Shown here piece by piece: positions 1 to 9,267 of a stretch of 50,078 nucleotides of DNA (position 1 is the stretch's first letter; every line of letters starts with the position of its first letter). The notes below the pieces were generated by a model. The model did no database searches and was not told where the DNA came from. It saw only the letters and a list, made by a program, of their open reading frames with translations. A program made the translations under genes and the position numbers. The DNA comes from Armatimonadota bacterium (GTDB taxonomy: Bacteria > Armatimonadota > UBA5829 > DTJY01). The DNA lies in the NCBI GenBank assembly GCA_017993055.1, contig JAGONM010000002.1:132821-182898 (forward strand). Direction: 5' to 3'.

Positions 1-1376
1 ACCGCCGTCTCCTGCCACCTGCTGCACCTGAAGACCGCCAGCATCACCAGCCCGGAGAGTATAGCCGTCGCAGACATCGCGATCCACGCCCCGTTTGCGC
101 CCATTTGAAGCGTGATCGCCAGGTAATAGGTCAGCGGCAGCCGTGCGAACCAGAGTGTTGCTATCGTCGCAATCGCCGGAACGCGAGTCGCGCCCGCCCC
201 CTGCATCGCGCCCGTGAGGATCATTGAGAGCGCGAGGAACGGCTCGGAGATCGCGTTGATCCGCAGGTAGCTCACGATCAGCGACCGAACTACCGCATCA
301 TTGGTGAAGAGCCCCGCGATCGGCGCGGCCAGCACGAAGAATATCACCCCCGCAATGCTCATCACCCATATGCCCTGCCACGCGGCCGCCCATGCGCTCG
401 CGGTGGCTCGCTTCGGTTGATCGGCCCCGAGGTTCTGCCCGACCATCGAGGTCGCCGCCGTGCTGAAGGCGAACCCGAGCATGAATGCCAGCGCCTCGGT
501 CCTGATCCCCGCCGTCAGCGCTGCGATGGCGAGATAGCCCTGAGAGGTCAGCCCGAGTATCGAGTAGTAGGTCATGGACGCGCCCGTCCGCAGGACTCCC
601 TGGACGGCAGCCGGCAGCCCGATGCTCAGGATGCGCCTGAACCATCCCCAGTCCGGCGACCATCCGCGCATGAGCGATCCGCGAAGCGGGGACCGCGCCA
701 GGTATACAGAGAGCATCAGCGCGCCCATCAGACGTGAGATTCCGTTCGCGATTGCCGCACCTGCGACCTCAAGCCGGGGGAGAGGTCCTATGCCGAAGAT
801 CAGCAGATAGTCGCCGCCGACGCTCACCGATGTCACGACCGCCATGACGATCAGCGGCGTCCACATGTCGCCCATGCCGCGAAATACGCCGGTGAGGATC
901 AGCAGTAGGTAGTAGGGCGTCACCGAGAGCATCAGGATATACAGATAGCTGAGTCCGAGACGGAGCGCATCGCCCTCCGCGCCCATGAACCTGAGTAGCG
1001 GCCTCCCGATACCGACGAGCAGCAGCCCCGAGACGATGGAAGCGATCACGCCCAACAGGATCGACTGCCGGACGCTCTCCTCGGCCTCTTCCGGCTCGCC
1101 GGCGCCGATGAACCGTGCCACGAGCGCGGTAGTGCCGACCCCGACCGCCGTGACCAGCGCCATCAGCACCATGTTGACCTGGCTGGCGAGTCCGACTCCG
1201 CTCAAGGCCGCCGGTCCGAGCTGCCCGACGAAGATGCCGTCGAGCATCCCGTTCATAGTCATCAGGAACATGGTGATCATCGTCGGCCAGGACAGCCACC
1301 AGACCGTAGCCCAGACTCGGTCTTCGCCGACGATGCGGTCTCTCGTAGTCACGGCGGAATCTGGTCTTGTTTCCAT
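1..1376 (-). CDS. MATE family multidrug/Na+ efflux transporter (3' end outside window)
   Basis: I translated the minus strand from the ATG at 1376 and found 458 open codons to the window edge with no stop, so only the last few residues are probably missing. The protein is a run of about twelve hydrophobic segments in two similar halves. It shows MATE landmarks: a GMLDGIFVGQLG stretch near residue 42, VGVGTTALVARFIGAG near residue 80, and the half-repeat QNLGADQPKRA near residue 320. The family exports cationic drugs or metabolites in exchange for Na+ or H+ across the inner membrane; the substrate here cannot be told. It starts 5 nt after the DUF1232 gene ends, so the two are probably cotranscribed. 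An upstream GAGGGG about 12 nt from the ATG is a weak ribosome binding site. The family call is firm. Confidence 0.9.
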   Translation of the reverse strand, partial: METRPDSAVTTRDRIVGEDRVWATVWWLSWPTMITMFLMTMNGMLDGIFVGQLGPAALSGVGLASQVNMVLMALVTAVGVGTTALVARFIGAGEPEEAEESVRQSILLGVIASIVSGLLLVGIGRPLLRFMGAEGDALRLGLSYLYILMLSVTPYYLLLILTGVFRGMGDMWTPLIVMAVVTSVSVGGDYLLIFGIGPLPRLEVAGAAIANGISRLMGALMLSVYLARSPLRGSLMRGWSPDWGWFRRILSIGLPAAVQGVLRTGASMTYYSILGLTSQGYLAIAALTAGIRTEALAFMLGFAFSTAATSMVGQNLGADQPKRATASAWAAAWQGIWVMSIAGVIFFVLAAPIAGLFTNDAVVRSLIVSYLRINAISEPFLALSMILTGAMQGAGATRVPAIATIATLWFARLPLTYYLAITLQMGANGAWIAMSATAILSGLVMLAVFRCSRWQETA

Positions 1377-1381
1377 AATGG

Positions 1382-1873
1382 TCAAGACCCCTCGGACTCG
1401 CGGCCGGCCTTCAGGCTGTCGCGGATCTCCCTGCCGGCGTACCTGCCCACGCCGAGCGTGAACGCCGCTCCGAGCGAGAGGCTGAGGCGTATGCGTTTCA
1501 GTACCCGCAGGCCGTGGAGTTTGACGGTTTCGAGGTCGGCGTCCAAGGTCTCCGGGCCGAGCCCGCACTGCTCCAGGAGTGCGCTCGAGCGGCCCGGCGG
1601 GAGGGATCGGAGGATGTAACGAAGGGCGAGAAGGACCACCGCTAGGTCGTCCATCTGGCCGATTACGGGAATGATGCCCGGTATGGCATCAATCGGGCTG
1701 ACGGAGTAGCCGAGCGCGCCCATCAGCGCCGCGCGCTGCCTTGTGGAGAGACTGGAATCACGGATTAGCAGCCACGAGAGCTTGGCGTACTTCGGCAGCC
1801 GTTGTACTATCTCAGAGACGTCGCGGGCGAGCAGTGGGTTGCTGCGTCTTGAGGTCGGGTCCTTGTCGTGCAT
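1382..1873 (-). CDS. DUF1232 (YkvA-like) small membrane-associated protein
   Basis: This 163-residue protein carries the DUF1232 signature around residues 55-80, where YSVSPIDAIPGIIPVIGQ is followed by MDDLAVV; the family motif is Y-x-x-S-P-I-D-x-I-P-D-x-I-P-x-x-G-x-x-D-D. The hydrophobic P-rich stretch suggests membrane association, and a second weakly hydrophobic segment lies near residue 130 (LSLGAAFTLGVG). DUF1232 has no established biochemical function. The gene sits 48 nt after the HDAC-fold gene and 5 nt before the MATE gene on the same strand, so it is the middle gene of a probable three-gene transcript. The ATG at 1873 is the only good start. Confidence 0.85.
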   Translation of the reverse strand: MHDKDPTSRRSNPLLARDVSEIVQRLPKYAKLSWLLIRDSSLSTRQRAALMGALGYSVSPIDAIPGIIPVIGQMDDLAVVLLALRYILRSLPPGRSSALLEQCGLGPETLDADLETVKLHGLRVLKRIRLSLSLGAAFTLGVGRYAGREIRDSLKAGRESEGS

Positions 1874-1921
1874 GCGGAGATTCTAGTCGCTGATGCGGAG
1901 CAGTGTCAAGACGGTTGCCGT

Positions 1922-3046
1922 TCAGTCAGGACTCAGGCCGTGCAGCGGGAAGACGAGGCGTTTGATCGCGGCCACCGCCTCCTCCGCGTCGGGCCTTACG
2001 TTGTGCCTCTGGTGGCGCGAAACCGGAGGGCGGACCGTGTCGTGCAGTCGAGCGGTGCCGTACTTGCGGGCGTACTCTTCGGGAATCTGGTCCGGGAGAT
2101 CTCGGCCGGCCATGAGGCCGTACGCGAGCGTCCAGAGTCGGGGGACCGCCAGAAGATTGTAGCCCCCGCCGCCGAGGGCGACCACGGGCCGCCCGAATGA
2201 GAGGATTCGATCCACCAGCGACGTGAAACCGCTGCTCGTGAGAATGAGGTGTGCCAGAGGGTCGTCGAAGTGGGCATCGACGCCGAGTTGGGCCACTATC
2301 GCGTCTGGCTGATATGCCTCGATGAGTGGCGGTACGATCTGGTCGAAGGCCCAGAGGTACACGTCGTCGGGCGTGGAAGGCGTGAACGGGATGTTCACAG
2401 AGCAGCCCTTGCCGGCCCCGACCCCGATCTCTCTCGGGTAGCCCGTGCCGGGAAAGAGGTAGTCGCCGGACTCGTGAAGCGAGATTGTCAGAACTTGGTC
2501 GGTGTCGTAGAAGATGGATTGCACGCCGTCGCCGTGATGCGCGTCCAGGTCTATGTACGCGATGCGCTTGAACCTGGGTCTGAGACGCTCGACCGCGATC
2601 GCCGCGTCATTGAACACGCAGAAGCCGCTGGCGCGGTCAGGCAGCGCATGGTGTAGACCGCCCGAGACGTTGAACGCACGGTCGCATTCTCCGCTCGCTA
2701 CCAGTTCGGCGGCAAGCACGGATGCACCGGTATAGATCAGAGACGCCTCGTACATCCCTGGGAACGGAGGGTTGTCCAGCGAACCGAACCCGCTCCTGGT
2801 CCTGGCAGGGCTGTAGTCGCCGTCGCTGAGGGCCTTCACGACGTCAATGTAGGCTGGAAGGTGCACGGTTTCCAGGTCCTCGCGCGTGGCTGGTTCGGGT
2901 GGCACGAGCACGGAATCGCCGCCGATGAACCCGCACGCGGAGACGAGTTCGTATACGAGCCTCAGCCTTTCCGGTCTCAGAGGGTGATTGCGCCCCAGGT
3001 CGTAGCAGGTCATTTCGCGGCTGTATATGAGAGCAGTCTTCGGCAT
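1922..3046 (-). CDS. Histone deacetylase family protein (AcuC-like zinc deacetylase)
   Basis: The 374-residue product has the class I arginase/deacetylase fold. Visible are the His pair SGGLHHAL (H132, H133), the zinc ligands in DLDAHHGDG (D168, H170), the third ligand in the QLGVDAHFDDPL motif (D262) and the catalytic Tyr loop GGGGYN. Bacterial members such as AcuC remove acyl groups from protein lysines or small amines, for example on acetyl-CoA synthetase; the substrate here is unknown because no acetoin or acs genes are nearby. I prefer the ATG at 3046 (protein begins MPKTALIY, as relatives do) over an in-frame TTG at 3058; neither has a strong ribosome binding site. It heads a minus-strand set with DUF1232 and MATE and is divergent from rpmE. 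A candidate promoter on the minus strand (TTGTGT, 16 bp, GATACT) lies near 3080-3110 but is weak. Confidence 0.9.
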   Translation of the reverse strand: MPKTALIYSREMTCYDLGRNHPLRPERLRLVYELVSACGFIGGDSVLVPPEPATREDLETVHLPAYIDVVKALSDGDYSPARTRSGFGSLDNPPFPGMYEASLIYTGASVLAAELVASGECDRAFNVSGGLHHALPDRASGFCVFNDAAIAVERLRPRFKRIAYIDLDAHHGDGVQSIFYDTDQVLTISLHESGDYLFPGTGYPREIGVGAGKGCSVNIPFTPSTPDDVYLWAFDQIVPPLIEAYQPDAIVAQLGVDAHFDDPLAHLILTSSGFTSLVDRILSFGRPVVALGGGGYNLLAVPRLWTLAYGLMAGRDLPDQIPEEYARKYGTARLHDTVRPPVSRHQRHNVRPDAEEAVAAIKRLVFPLHGLSPD

Positions 3047-3157
3047 GTTTCGGTGCAACTTCGCGATCCAACTATGAGTATCTGTTCAATCCCGAGCGAC
3101 ACAAGTCCTTCATACCCGAAACCGCCGGCCGCACCGCCGTCCGAGTCCCAGGGAGGG

Positions 3158-3186
3158 TTGCCATGCGCGCGCCATTGTGGTATAAT
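3158..3186 (+). promoter_or_regulatory. Sigma70-type promoter of rpmE cluster
   Basis: TTGCCA (3158-3163), a 17-bp spacer and a perfect TATAAT (3181-3186) lie 79 nt upstream of the rpmE start. Transcription should begin near 3193. The bases after the -10 box (ACCTTGTT) closely resemble those after the rRNA P1 -10 box at 49419, which suggests shared growth-rate control. Confidence 0.8.
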
Positions 3187-3264
3187 ACCTTGTTTCCGGG
3201 GAGCGCAGATCGCATCGCCGGACTGCCTTGAAACCCGGCAATCGCTGACGAGGGAGAGATTCGT

Positions 3265-3498
3265 TTGAAGAAGGGCATACATCCAACATACGGGCCGGCT
3301 ACGGTGCATTGCGCGTGCGGCAACAACTTCGAGACTCAGTCTACTACCACTGATATAAGAGTCGAGATTTGCTCCGCGTGTCACCCGTTCTTTACCGGTC
3401 GGCAGAAGATTGTGGACACCGAGGGACGCGTCGAGAAGTTCCTGCAGAAGTACAAGATGGCCGACAAGGGCTCCGAAGCTCCGAAGTCGGAGAAGTAG
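3265..3498 (+). CDS. rpmE: 50S ribosomal protein L31, zinc-binding type
   Basis: This 77-residue protein begins [10 protein letters not shown], typical of bL31. It keeps four cysteines of the zinc-binding (C+) form: C16 and C18 (CAC) and C36 and C39 (CSAC). It binds the 50S central protuberance and contacts the 30S head. The start is a TTG at 3265 with GGGAGAG six bases upstream. The C-terminal tail after residue 65 is lysine/glutamate rich and somewhat long. It is the first gene of the thyX-yqhQ-prfA-prmC-tsaC cluster, a gene order familiar from Firmicutes. Zinc-retaining L31 is usually the zinc-replete paralogue. Confidence 0.97.
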   Translation: MKKGIHPTYGPATVHCACGNNFETQSTTTDIRVEICSACHPFFTGRQKIVDTEGRVEKFLQKYKMADKGSEAPKSEK

Positions 3499-3500
3499 TC

Positions 3501-4196
3501 TTGCGGGTCTTGCTGCTCAGTCACACCCAGCAGCCGGAGAAGACGGTTGCCGCGGCGATAAGGCTGTGCTATTCTTCCGCCGGCATCGAGAGCATTCGAG
3601 ACCGCATGGACGATGCAGAAGCGGCTCGGCTGATTGAGAAGGTGCTCGGGCTGGGCCATTTCTCCGTGCTGGAGCATGCGTCGTTCACCCTCGGCATCGA
3701 GGGAATATCCCGGGCCTGCTCGCATCAACTGGTGCGTCACCGGCTTGCTTCCTACTCTCAGCAGAGCCAGCGCTACGTCACGATGAAGAACCTTGAGTTC
3801 TTCGCCCCGCCTGCTGTCGCCGCCGACGAGCATATCGCCGAGCGGTACTATTCGCTTATGGCCCAGTGCAGGCAGTGCTATGATGAACTGCTCGCGTCCG
3901 GGATCGAGGCCGAGGACGCCAGGTACGTCCTGCCGAGTGCGGCCGAGACGAACATCATCATGACCGCCAACGCGCGAAGCCTTCTCAACTTCTTTGAGTT
4001 GCGAATGTGTACCCGAGCGCAGCACGAGATCAGGGAGCTTGCGGCCCTGATGCTCGCGGAGGTCCGGAAGGCGGCTCCGATTCTCTTTGCTAACGCGGGG
4101 CCGGCCTGCGAATCCCGTGGGTATTGCTCCGAAGGCGAGATGACCTGTGGTCGCGCCGAACCGCTCGGGCATCCTTCGGACGACGATCAGTCCTAG
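3501..4196 (+). CDS. thyX: Flavin-dependent thymidylate synthase ThyX
   Basis: ThyX makes dTMP from dUMP with FAD, NADPH and methylene-tetrahydrofolate and needs no dihydrofolate reductase step. The diagnostic RHRLASYSQQSQR motif (RHRxxSxxxxSxR) is at residues 79-91, followed by a C-terminal region typical of the family. I place the start at the TTG at 3501, three bases after the rpmE stop, because GGAGAAG lies about six bases upstream and the protein then begins LRVLLLSHTQ as relatives do. This gives 231 residues, a normal length. Tight coupling to rpmE is clear. Tmk, which phosphorylates the product, is encoded about 5.7 kb away on the other strand. Confidence 0.95.
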   Translation: MRVLLLSHTQQPEKTVAAAIRLCYSSAGIESIRDRMDDAEAARLIEKVLGLGHFSVLEHASFTLGIEGISRACSHQLVRHRLASYSQQSQRYVTMKNLEFFAPPAVAADEHIAERYYSLMAQCRQCYDELLASGIEAEDARYVLPSAAETNIIMTANARSLLNFFELRMCTRAQHEIRELAALMLAEVRKAAPILFANAGPACESRGYCSEGEMTCGRAEPLGHPSDDDQS

Positions 4197-4269
4197 CGGT
4201 TTTGACTCCATCTCAATCTTCGACGCAGTATGGTCTGTACCGAGGCTCGGCCGCTGCATAGGAGGGAAC

Positions 4270-5238
4270 GTGTCAGAGAATACCGCATACGGCGGACAGG
4301 CGGTCATCGAAGGTGTCATGATGCGCGGCCCGAAGTTCTACGCCGTCGCGTGCCGCCGCGCGAACAACGAGATAACCGTCCGTCAGGAATCGGTGGATGC
4401 GATCCTTGGCAGGTTTCAATGGCTGAACAAGCCCTTCCTTCGCGGCACTCTGGCGATAATTGATGCGATGGCCTTGGGGATGAAAGCCCTCATGTTCTCC
4501 GCGAACCTTGCGATGGAGGACGTCGAGAAGGCCGAGGCTGAGAAGCCCGATAAGTCGGGCAAGCCGAGGAAGGTCAAGGCCAGGAAGCCCGGCGTCCAGA
4601 ACATCAATGACATCGCCGTCTGGGGTACGATGGTTTTCGCTCTCGCGCTGGCTGTCGGAATCTTCTTCGTTCTGCCTCACCTGATCACCGGACTCTTTCA
4701 GAACACGATCAAGAACCCTTACTGGTTGAATGCTATCGAGGGGCTGGTGAAGTTCGTGATATTCATCGGGTACATCCTAGCGATCTCGATGATGAAGGAC
4801 ATCCGCAGGGTGTTCGAGTTCCACGGCGCGGAACACAGGGTGATAAACACTTACGAGGCCGGGCTGGATCTGACTGCCGAGAACATAGACAAGTACGGCA
4901 CCATCCATCAGCGCTGTGGAACGAGTTTCATACTGATCGTGCTGGTCGTGAGCATCATTGTCCATATGTTCCTGGGCTGGCACTCGGCCTGGTACCTGAG
5001 GGTCCCGATCAGGCTGGCGTTTCTGCCCGTCATAGCCGGAATCGCGTACGAGACGATCCGCTACGCCGGGAAGCACAAGGAGTCCAGGGTACTGAACGCG
5101 CTTCTCTCTCCCGGGCTGCTGCTCCAAAGAGTTACGACTCGCCCGCCGTCGGACGATCAGGTAGAGGTTGCGCTTGCTGCGCTGAACGCCGTGTTCGAGA
5201 AGGAGCGCGAGTCCGCTCCTCAGCAGGAGACCGTTTAG
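4270..5238 (+). CDS. DUF1385 membrane protein, YqhQ family
   Basis: The 322-residue product begins with the family signature [14 protein letters not shown] (residues 8-21) and has the [13 protein letters not shown] motif near residue 220. About four transmembrane segments are visible around residues 115-140, 155-175, 218-240 and 250-270. The function of YqhQ/DUF1385 is not established; it is often encoded between rpmE and prfA, as here. I chose the GTG at 4270 because GGAGG (4261-4265) is ideally placed; an in-frame upstream extension would add about 41 poorly conserved residues overlapping thyX. A Lys-rich linker (residues 92-107) separates the N-terminal part from the membrane part. Confidence 0.92.
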   Translation: MSENTAYGGQAVIEGVMMRGPKFYAVACRRANNEITVRQESVDAILGRFQWLNKPFLRGTLAIIDAMALGMKALMFSANLAMEDVEKAEAEKPDKSGKPRKVKARKPGVQNINDIAVWGTMVFALALAVGIFFVLPHLITGLFQNTIKNPYWLNAIEGLVKFVIFIGYILAISMMKDIRRVFEFHGAEHRVINTYEAGLDLTAENIDKYGTIHQRCGTSFILIVLVVSIIVHMFLGWHSAWYLRVPIRLAFLPVIAGIAYETIRYAGKHKESRVLNALLSPGLLLQRVTTRPPSDDQVEVALAALNAVFEKERESAPQQETV

Positions 5239-5287
5239 CGAACTCGCCCTTGGCACCGGCCGGACTACCTATAGGGGGCATTCCGCC

Positions 5288-6361
5288 TTGTACGAGCGAT
5301 TGAAGGAAGTCGAAACGCGATACGAGGAACTCACCCGCAGGATGAGTGATCCGGGGGTCTTCAACGATCCAAAGGCGTATCAGCAGGTGGCCAAGGAGCA
5401 CTCGAGCCTGACGGAACTCGTCACCAAGTATCGGGAGTACAGCAGCGTCCGACAGCAGAAGCTCGATACCGAGGAACTCCTGCACGAACAGCTCGACGAG
5501 GAGATGCACGCAATGGCCCAGGCCGAACTCGATGAACTCAAGGAGAGGGAGTCGAAGATCGAGGAGCGGTTGAGGGTCCTGCTTCTGCCGACCGACCCGA
5601 ACGACGATAGGAGCGTCATGATCGAGATTCGAGCCGGTACCGGAGGGGAGGAAGCCGCCCTTTTTGCCGGGGAGCTTCTGCGGATGTATATGCGATATGC
5701 AGAGCGACGGCATTGGAAAACCGAACTGATGAGTGCGAATGAGACCGGTATCGGTGGATTCAAGGAAGCCGTCCTCGCGGTTGACGGTCGGGGAGCATAC
5801 AGCGTTCTCAAGTACGAGAGCGGCGTGCACCGTGTTCAGCGGGTGCCGGAGACCGAGAGCGGCGGCCGGATTCACACCTCGGCGGCGACGGTTGCCGTCA
5901 TGCCGGAGGCGGAGGAAGTTGAAGTCGAGATAAACACGGACGATCTCGAGGTAGATACCTTCCGCTCGTCGAGTGCCGGCGGACAGCACGTGAACAAGAC
6001 GGACTCGGCGATTCGGATCACCCACAGGCCGTCAGGGATCATCGTGAGCTGTCAGGACGAGCGCTCCCAGCTCCAGAACAAGGAGAAGGCGATGCGCATG
6101 CTTCGAGCCATGCTGCTCGAGCGAATGATCCGGGAGCAGCAGGCCGAGATCAGCGCTTCCCGCAAGAGCATGGTCGGTAGCGGCGATCGAAGCGAGAAGA
6201 TCCGCACCTACAACTTTCCTCAGGGTCGCATCACAGATCATCGTATCGGGTACAGCGTCTTCAGCATGGACGCCTTCATGGAGGGCGACATCCAGGACAT
6301 GCTCGATCACCTCATCGCGGCCGACCAGGCTGAGCGCCTCAAGGGAGCGGAAGGAAGCTAG
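5288..6361 (+). CDS. prfA: Peptide chain release factor 1
   Basis: RF1 recognises UAA and UAG in the ribosomal A site and triggers peptidyl-tRNA hydrolysis. The sequence shows the catalytic GGQ at 231-233 in [11 protein letters not shown] and the PxT codon-recognition element as PET at 187-189, which marks RF1 rather than RF2. Length (357 residues) is normal. Translation starts at a TTG at 5288 with AGGGGG about nine bases upstream. prmC, whose product methylates the GGQ glutamine, follows after 19 nt, so the substrate and its modifier are made together. Confidence 0.98.
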   Translation: MYERLKEVETRYEELTRRMSDPGVFNDPKAYQQVAKEHSSLTELVTKYREYSSVRQQKLDTEELLHEQLDEEMHAMAQAELDELKERESKIEERLRVLLLPTDPNDDRSVMIEIRAGTGGEEAALFAGELLRMYMRYAERRHWKTELMSANETGIGGFKEAVLAVDGRGAYSVLKYESGVHRVQRVPETESGGRIHTSAATVAVMPEAEEVEVEINTDDLEVDTFRSSSAGGQHVNKTDSAIRITHRPSGIIVSCQDERSQLQNKEKAMRMLRAMLLERMIREQQAEISASRKSMVGSGDRSEKIRTYNFPQGRITDHRIGYSVFSMDAFMEGDIQDMLDHLIAADQAERLKGAEGS

Positions 6362-6380
6362 AGATTGAGAGGAGGGGAGT

Positions 6381-7229
6381 GTGGGTGATTCGACCGTCCA
6401 CGATCTCCTGAGTGACGCGGTCGCGCTGCTCATCAAGTCAGGAGTAGATACCCCCGCGCTCGATGCCGAGCTTCTGCTTGCCGAAACCGTCGGCTTGTCG
6501 CGCACCTTCGTGATTGCCCACCCGGAGTACGTCCCTTCGGGCGAACACCGAGTCCGTTTCCTTGAGCTGTTGAATAGGCGCTCCGAGAGAATGCCGCTCG
6601 CCTATATTCTGCGCCGCCGCGAGTTCTACGGCCTCGAGTTCGAGGTCGGACCCGGCGTGCTGGTGCCTCGGCCCGAGACGGAGAGACTCGTCGAGACCGC
6701 CGTCGCCGTGCTGAGCGGCGCGCAGCGGGCAATCGCCGATATCGGTGTCGGAAGCGGCGCGATAGCTGTTTCCCTCGCCGTCTCGCTCCCGAATGCGCAG
6801 GTCTACGGTACGGACACTACTCAGGTTTCGCTCGACATGGCCCGAAGGAATGCGGAGCGGCACCGGGTGGCGGATCGTGTGCATCTAGGTCTGGGCGATC
6901 TGTTCCAGCCCCTCATAGGACTGCGGTTCGATGCCGTAGTCTCGAACCCGCCGTACATTCCGTCTGCCGACATTGCCGGCCTTCAGCCTGAGATATCGCT
7001 GTACGAACCGAAGGACGCGCTCGACGGAGGCCGGGACGGACTTGACTACTACCGGCGCATCATTCCGTCGGCGAGGACGTTCCTTCAGCCAGGGGGATGG
7101 CTGTTGGTGGAGGTCGGCTCGAACCAGGCGAAGGATGTATGCGAGATGTTTCGCGAAAGCGGGTACGAAGAATTGCAGGTAGTCAACGACTATGCGGGCC
7201 TCGAGCGGGTTGTTCTTGGGCATATGTGA
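6381..7229 (+). CDS. prmC: Release factor glutamine N5-methyltransferase PrmC (HemK)
   Basis: The 282-residue protein has an N-terminal helical substrate domain and a Rossmann SAM-binding domain. The VGSGAIAV glycine-rich loop is near residues 123-130 and the catalytic SNPPYIP motif at 188-194 (N189, P190, P191, Y192) positions the glutamine amide. It methylates the GGQ glutamine of RF1 and RF2, raising termination efficiency. The start is a GTG at 6381 with GGAGG (6371-6375) five bases away. It lies between prfA and tsaC. Confidence 0.97.
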   Translation: MGDSTVHDLLSDAVALLIKSGVDTPALDAELLLAETVGLSRTFVIAHPEYVPSGEHRVRFLELLNRRSERMPLAYILRRREFYGLEFEVGPGVLVPRPETERLVETAVAVLSGAQRAIADIGVGSGAIAVSLAVSLPNAQVYGTDTTQVSLDMARRNAERHRVADRVHLGLGDLFQPLIGLRFDAVVSNPPYIPSADIAGLQPEISLYEPKDALDGGRDGLDYYRRIIPSARTFLQPGGWLLVEVGSNQAKDVCEMFRESGYEELQVVNDYAGLERVVLGHM

Positions 7230-7248
7230 CCGGACTGGAGGTGTCGGA

Positions 7249-7899
7249 ATGGATACGGCGATTCTGAAGGTGGATGCTCAACACCCTGCTCCCGAGGCCA
7301 TTCGATTTGCCGCCGAGGCGATCCGGCGTGGTGAACTCGTCGCTTTCCCGACCGAGACCGTCTATGGACTCGCCGCCGATGCGCTCAACCCCGTCGCCGT
7401 CGCCCGTGTCTGCGAAGTCAAGGGACGTCCTGCAGACAACCCGCTTCCCGTCCAGGTCGCGGGCGTTGACAGGCTGTGGGGAGTCGCCGCCGAGATTCCT
7501 GAGATCGCCTTCGAACTCGCTCGTCGGTTCATGCCCGGACCGCTTACCATAGTCCTTAGATCTCGATCCGAGTTGCCCGAATCTGTCACTGCAGGTACTG
7601 GCACGGTCGGCATCCGAGTTCCAGCCCATCCCGTCGCGCTGGCGTTGCTCAGGGCGGCCCGAACTCCCATCGTTGCCCCGAGCGCGAACCCGTCGGGCCA
7701 ACCGCCGCCGCTCAACGCGGAGGAAGTGCACGCGTATCTGGGAGGCCGCATAGGGTGCATTCTCGATGCCGGCGAATCGCCTCTTGGAGTTGCGTCGACC
7801 GTCATTGACCTGACTGCCGATTCGCCGAGGATTCTGCGCGATGGCTCGCTCAGTCGAGATGAACTGCTGGAGTTCCTGGGTCAGGCTCGGGAGCGCTGA
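7249..7899 (+). CDS. tsaC: L-threonylcarbamoyladenylate synthase (Sua5/YrdC/YwlC family)
   Basis: The enzyme makes threonylcarbamoyl-AMP from threonine, bicarbonate and ATP, the first step of t6A37 tRNA modification. The YrdC core is visible from FPTETVYGLAADA (about residues 36-48) through KGRPADNPLPV to APSANPSG (about 144-151). At 216 residues it lacks the extra Sua5 C-terminal domain. The ATG at 7249 has GGAGG (7237-7241) seven bases upstream. The partner subunit TsaB is encoded at 24256, so two t6A genes are in this window. Its last 19 nt overlap holB tail to tail. Confidence 0.96.
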   Translation: MDTAILKVDAQHPAPEAIRFAAEAIRRGELVAFPTETVYGLAADALNPVAVARVCEVKGRPADNPLPVQVAGVDRLWGVAAEIPEIAFELARRFMPGPLTIVLRSRSELPESVTAGTGTVGIRVPAHPVALALLRAARTPIVAPSANPSGQPPPLNAEEVHAYLGGRIGCILDAGESPLGVASTVIDLTADSPRILRDGSLSRDELLEFLGQARER

Positions 7900-8936
7900 T
7901 CGGGACGCAGGCCGAACAGCATGTTCTCGAGCGCGAGTTGTGCGGTGATGTTGCCCTCGAGGTACCGCCTCGTCCTCATGATCCCCTCGATCCCCGAGCT
8001 TATGCGCTTCCGGGAGTACATCGCGGCGTGGTCGGCCAGAGCATCCGCGAAATCCACGTTGCAGAGGACGGCGCTATCGCCGCGCACCGCTATGGAAAGC
8101 ATATCCGCGTACCACGATTGCACGTGGTCGAGGAGCACCTGCAGCCTTCGCGCCGATGTCAGGCCTTCCTCCTTTTCGCTCTTGCTCGGCTCGGCGATCT
8201 TGCGCAGCATCTCCGCCGCCCTCAGAGTCGCAATCGGAGGGGACTCCGCCCACCACCTGACTGCTTCCAGTGCCGCCCGTCGGTCCTCCATCGTCCTCGG
8301 GTCTTCGGCCATGCCTATGGCCCGCCCGACGGCACCCTCGGCCGACGCGGCGATGATCCGGATCTGCTCGTCGGGAAGGTCGCATCTCAAGCGGAGGACG
8401 GCCTCGATTTCGGACGCGCTCGTGGTGTGGAATCTGACCAGCCGGCACCTGGAGCGGATCGTCTGAAGCAGCGAACTGGGGTTTCGGGAGAGCAGTATGA
8501 TGATCGCGTAGTCCGGAGGCTCCTCAAGAGCCTTCAGGATGCTGTTCTCGGCATGAGTGTTGAGAGTGTCCGCCTGTTCGATGATGTAGACCCGGCGTTT
8601 GCCGTTCACGGGAGCGTATACGAGATTCGCGACCATGTCGCCCGTCTGCTTGATGAGCGTCTGGTTCTTCTCCGGGCATATCACCCGCACGTCGAGGTCC
8701 GTGCCTGCCTCGATCCGAATGCAGGAGAGGCAGTTGCCGCAGGAGTCACCGTCGGGCCCGGGGTCTTCGCAGTTCAGGGCGGCCGCGAATGCGAGAGCCG
8801 TCGAGGTCTTGCCCACGCTCTTCGGTCCGGCGAACAGATACGCATGCGCGAGGCCGACCGTGCCGGATTCCCTGTGCAGCGAGGATCTAAGGGCCTGGAC
8901 AGCCGCGTCCTGCCCATGAATATCGGCGAACCTCAT
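7881..8936 (-). CDS. holB: DNA polymerase III delta-prime subunit
   Basis: This 351-residue clamp-loader ATPase-fold subunit has Walker A GPKSVGKT (residues 37-44) and a four-cysteine zinc module at C56, C66, C69 and C72. The SRC-type motif appears as IRSRCR. It begins MRFADIHGQD, as relatives do, so I start at the ATG at 8936, one base after the darA stop; a longer reading frame to 9095 overlaps darA and is not credible. With Tau/Gamma and Delta it loads the beta clamp. The gene order tmk-darA-holB matches that of Firmicutes. The 3' end overlaps tsaC by 19 nt on the opposite strand. Confidence 0.95.
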   Translation of the reverse strand: MRFADIHGQDAAVQALRSSLHRESGTVGLAHAYLFAGPKSVGKTSTALAFAAALNCEDPGPDGDSCGNCLSCIRIEAGTDLDVRVICPEKNQTLIKQTGDMVANLVYAPVNGKRRVYIIEQADTLNTHAENSILKALEEPPDYAIIILLSRNPSSLLQTIRSRCRLVRFHTTSASEIEAVLRLRCDLPDEQIRIIAASAEGAVGRAIGMAEDPRTMEDRRAALEAVRWWAESPPIATLRAAEMLRKIAEPSKSEKEEGLTSARRLQVLLDHVQSWYADMLSIAVRGDSAVLCNVDFADALADHAAMYSRKRISSGIEGIMRTRRYLEGNITAQLALENMLFGLRPDQRSRA

Positions 8937-8937
8937 G

Positions 8938-9267
8938 CTAGAACCGCTCGAACCTCTCCACGTCAACGACGAAGATGACCGCACCGCCGACAAGCACCTT
9001 GACCGGGCTCGGCATGAACACCCCGACGGGGCCCGCATCAGGCGGTACGAAGTTCGCGTACTGCTCTCGTGTCTTGCAGCTCTCCTTGATGACATCTACC
9101 AGTTCGTCAAGGCGCTTGGCCTCCACGCCGATCAGAAACGTGACGTTTCCGTCCCTCAGGAAACCGCCGGTGCTCGCCAGCTTGGTAAACTTGAAGTTGT
9201 TGCGAAGGAGCGCTTCCGAAATCCTGTTCTTGTCTCGATCGTGTATGACGGTGATGACCAGTTTCAT
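8938..9267 (-). CDS. darA: Cyclic-di-AMP receptor, PII-like (DarA/PstA, YaaQ)
   Basis: This 109-residue protein matches the PII-like cyclic-di-AMP receptor family: MKLVITVIHDRD at the N terminus, the TKLASTGGFLRDGNVTFLIG loop at residues 28-47, and a C-terminal VGGAVIFVVDVERFERF. Family members are trimers that bind c-di-AMP at subunit interfaces, and the downstream target is unknown in most species. It overlaps tmk by 4 nt (ATGA) and is followed by holB after one base, so it is translationally coupled inside a replication operon. Its presence implies a c-di-AMP cyclase elsewhere in the genome. Confidence 0.93.
   Translation of the reverse strand: MKLVITVIHDRDKNRISEALLRNNFKFTKLASTGGFLRDGNVTFLIGVEAKRLDELVDVIKESCKTREQYANFVPPDAGPVGVFMPSPVKVLVGGAVIFVVDVERFERF

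Noticed and set aside
769-1461. Open frames on both strands at the left edge
   Set aside because: They are out-of-frame readings of the MATE gene, whose true frame has no stop inside the window.
3369-3500. N-terminal extension of ThyX by 44 residues
   Set aside because: It overlaps rpmE in another frame; a TTG with a good ribosome binding site at 3501 gives the normal ThyX length.
5132-6025. 297-codon minus-strand frame opposite prfA
   Set aside because: RF1 on the plus strand is unambiguous and the reverse frame has no recognisable domain.
8937-9095. N-terminal extension of HolB by 53 residues
   Set aside because: It is Ser/Arg-rich, lies over darA and precedes the conserved MRFADIHGQD start.
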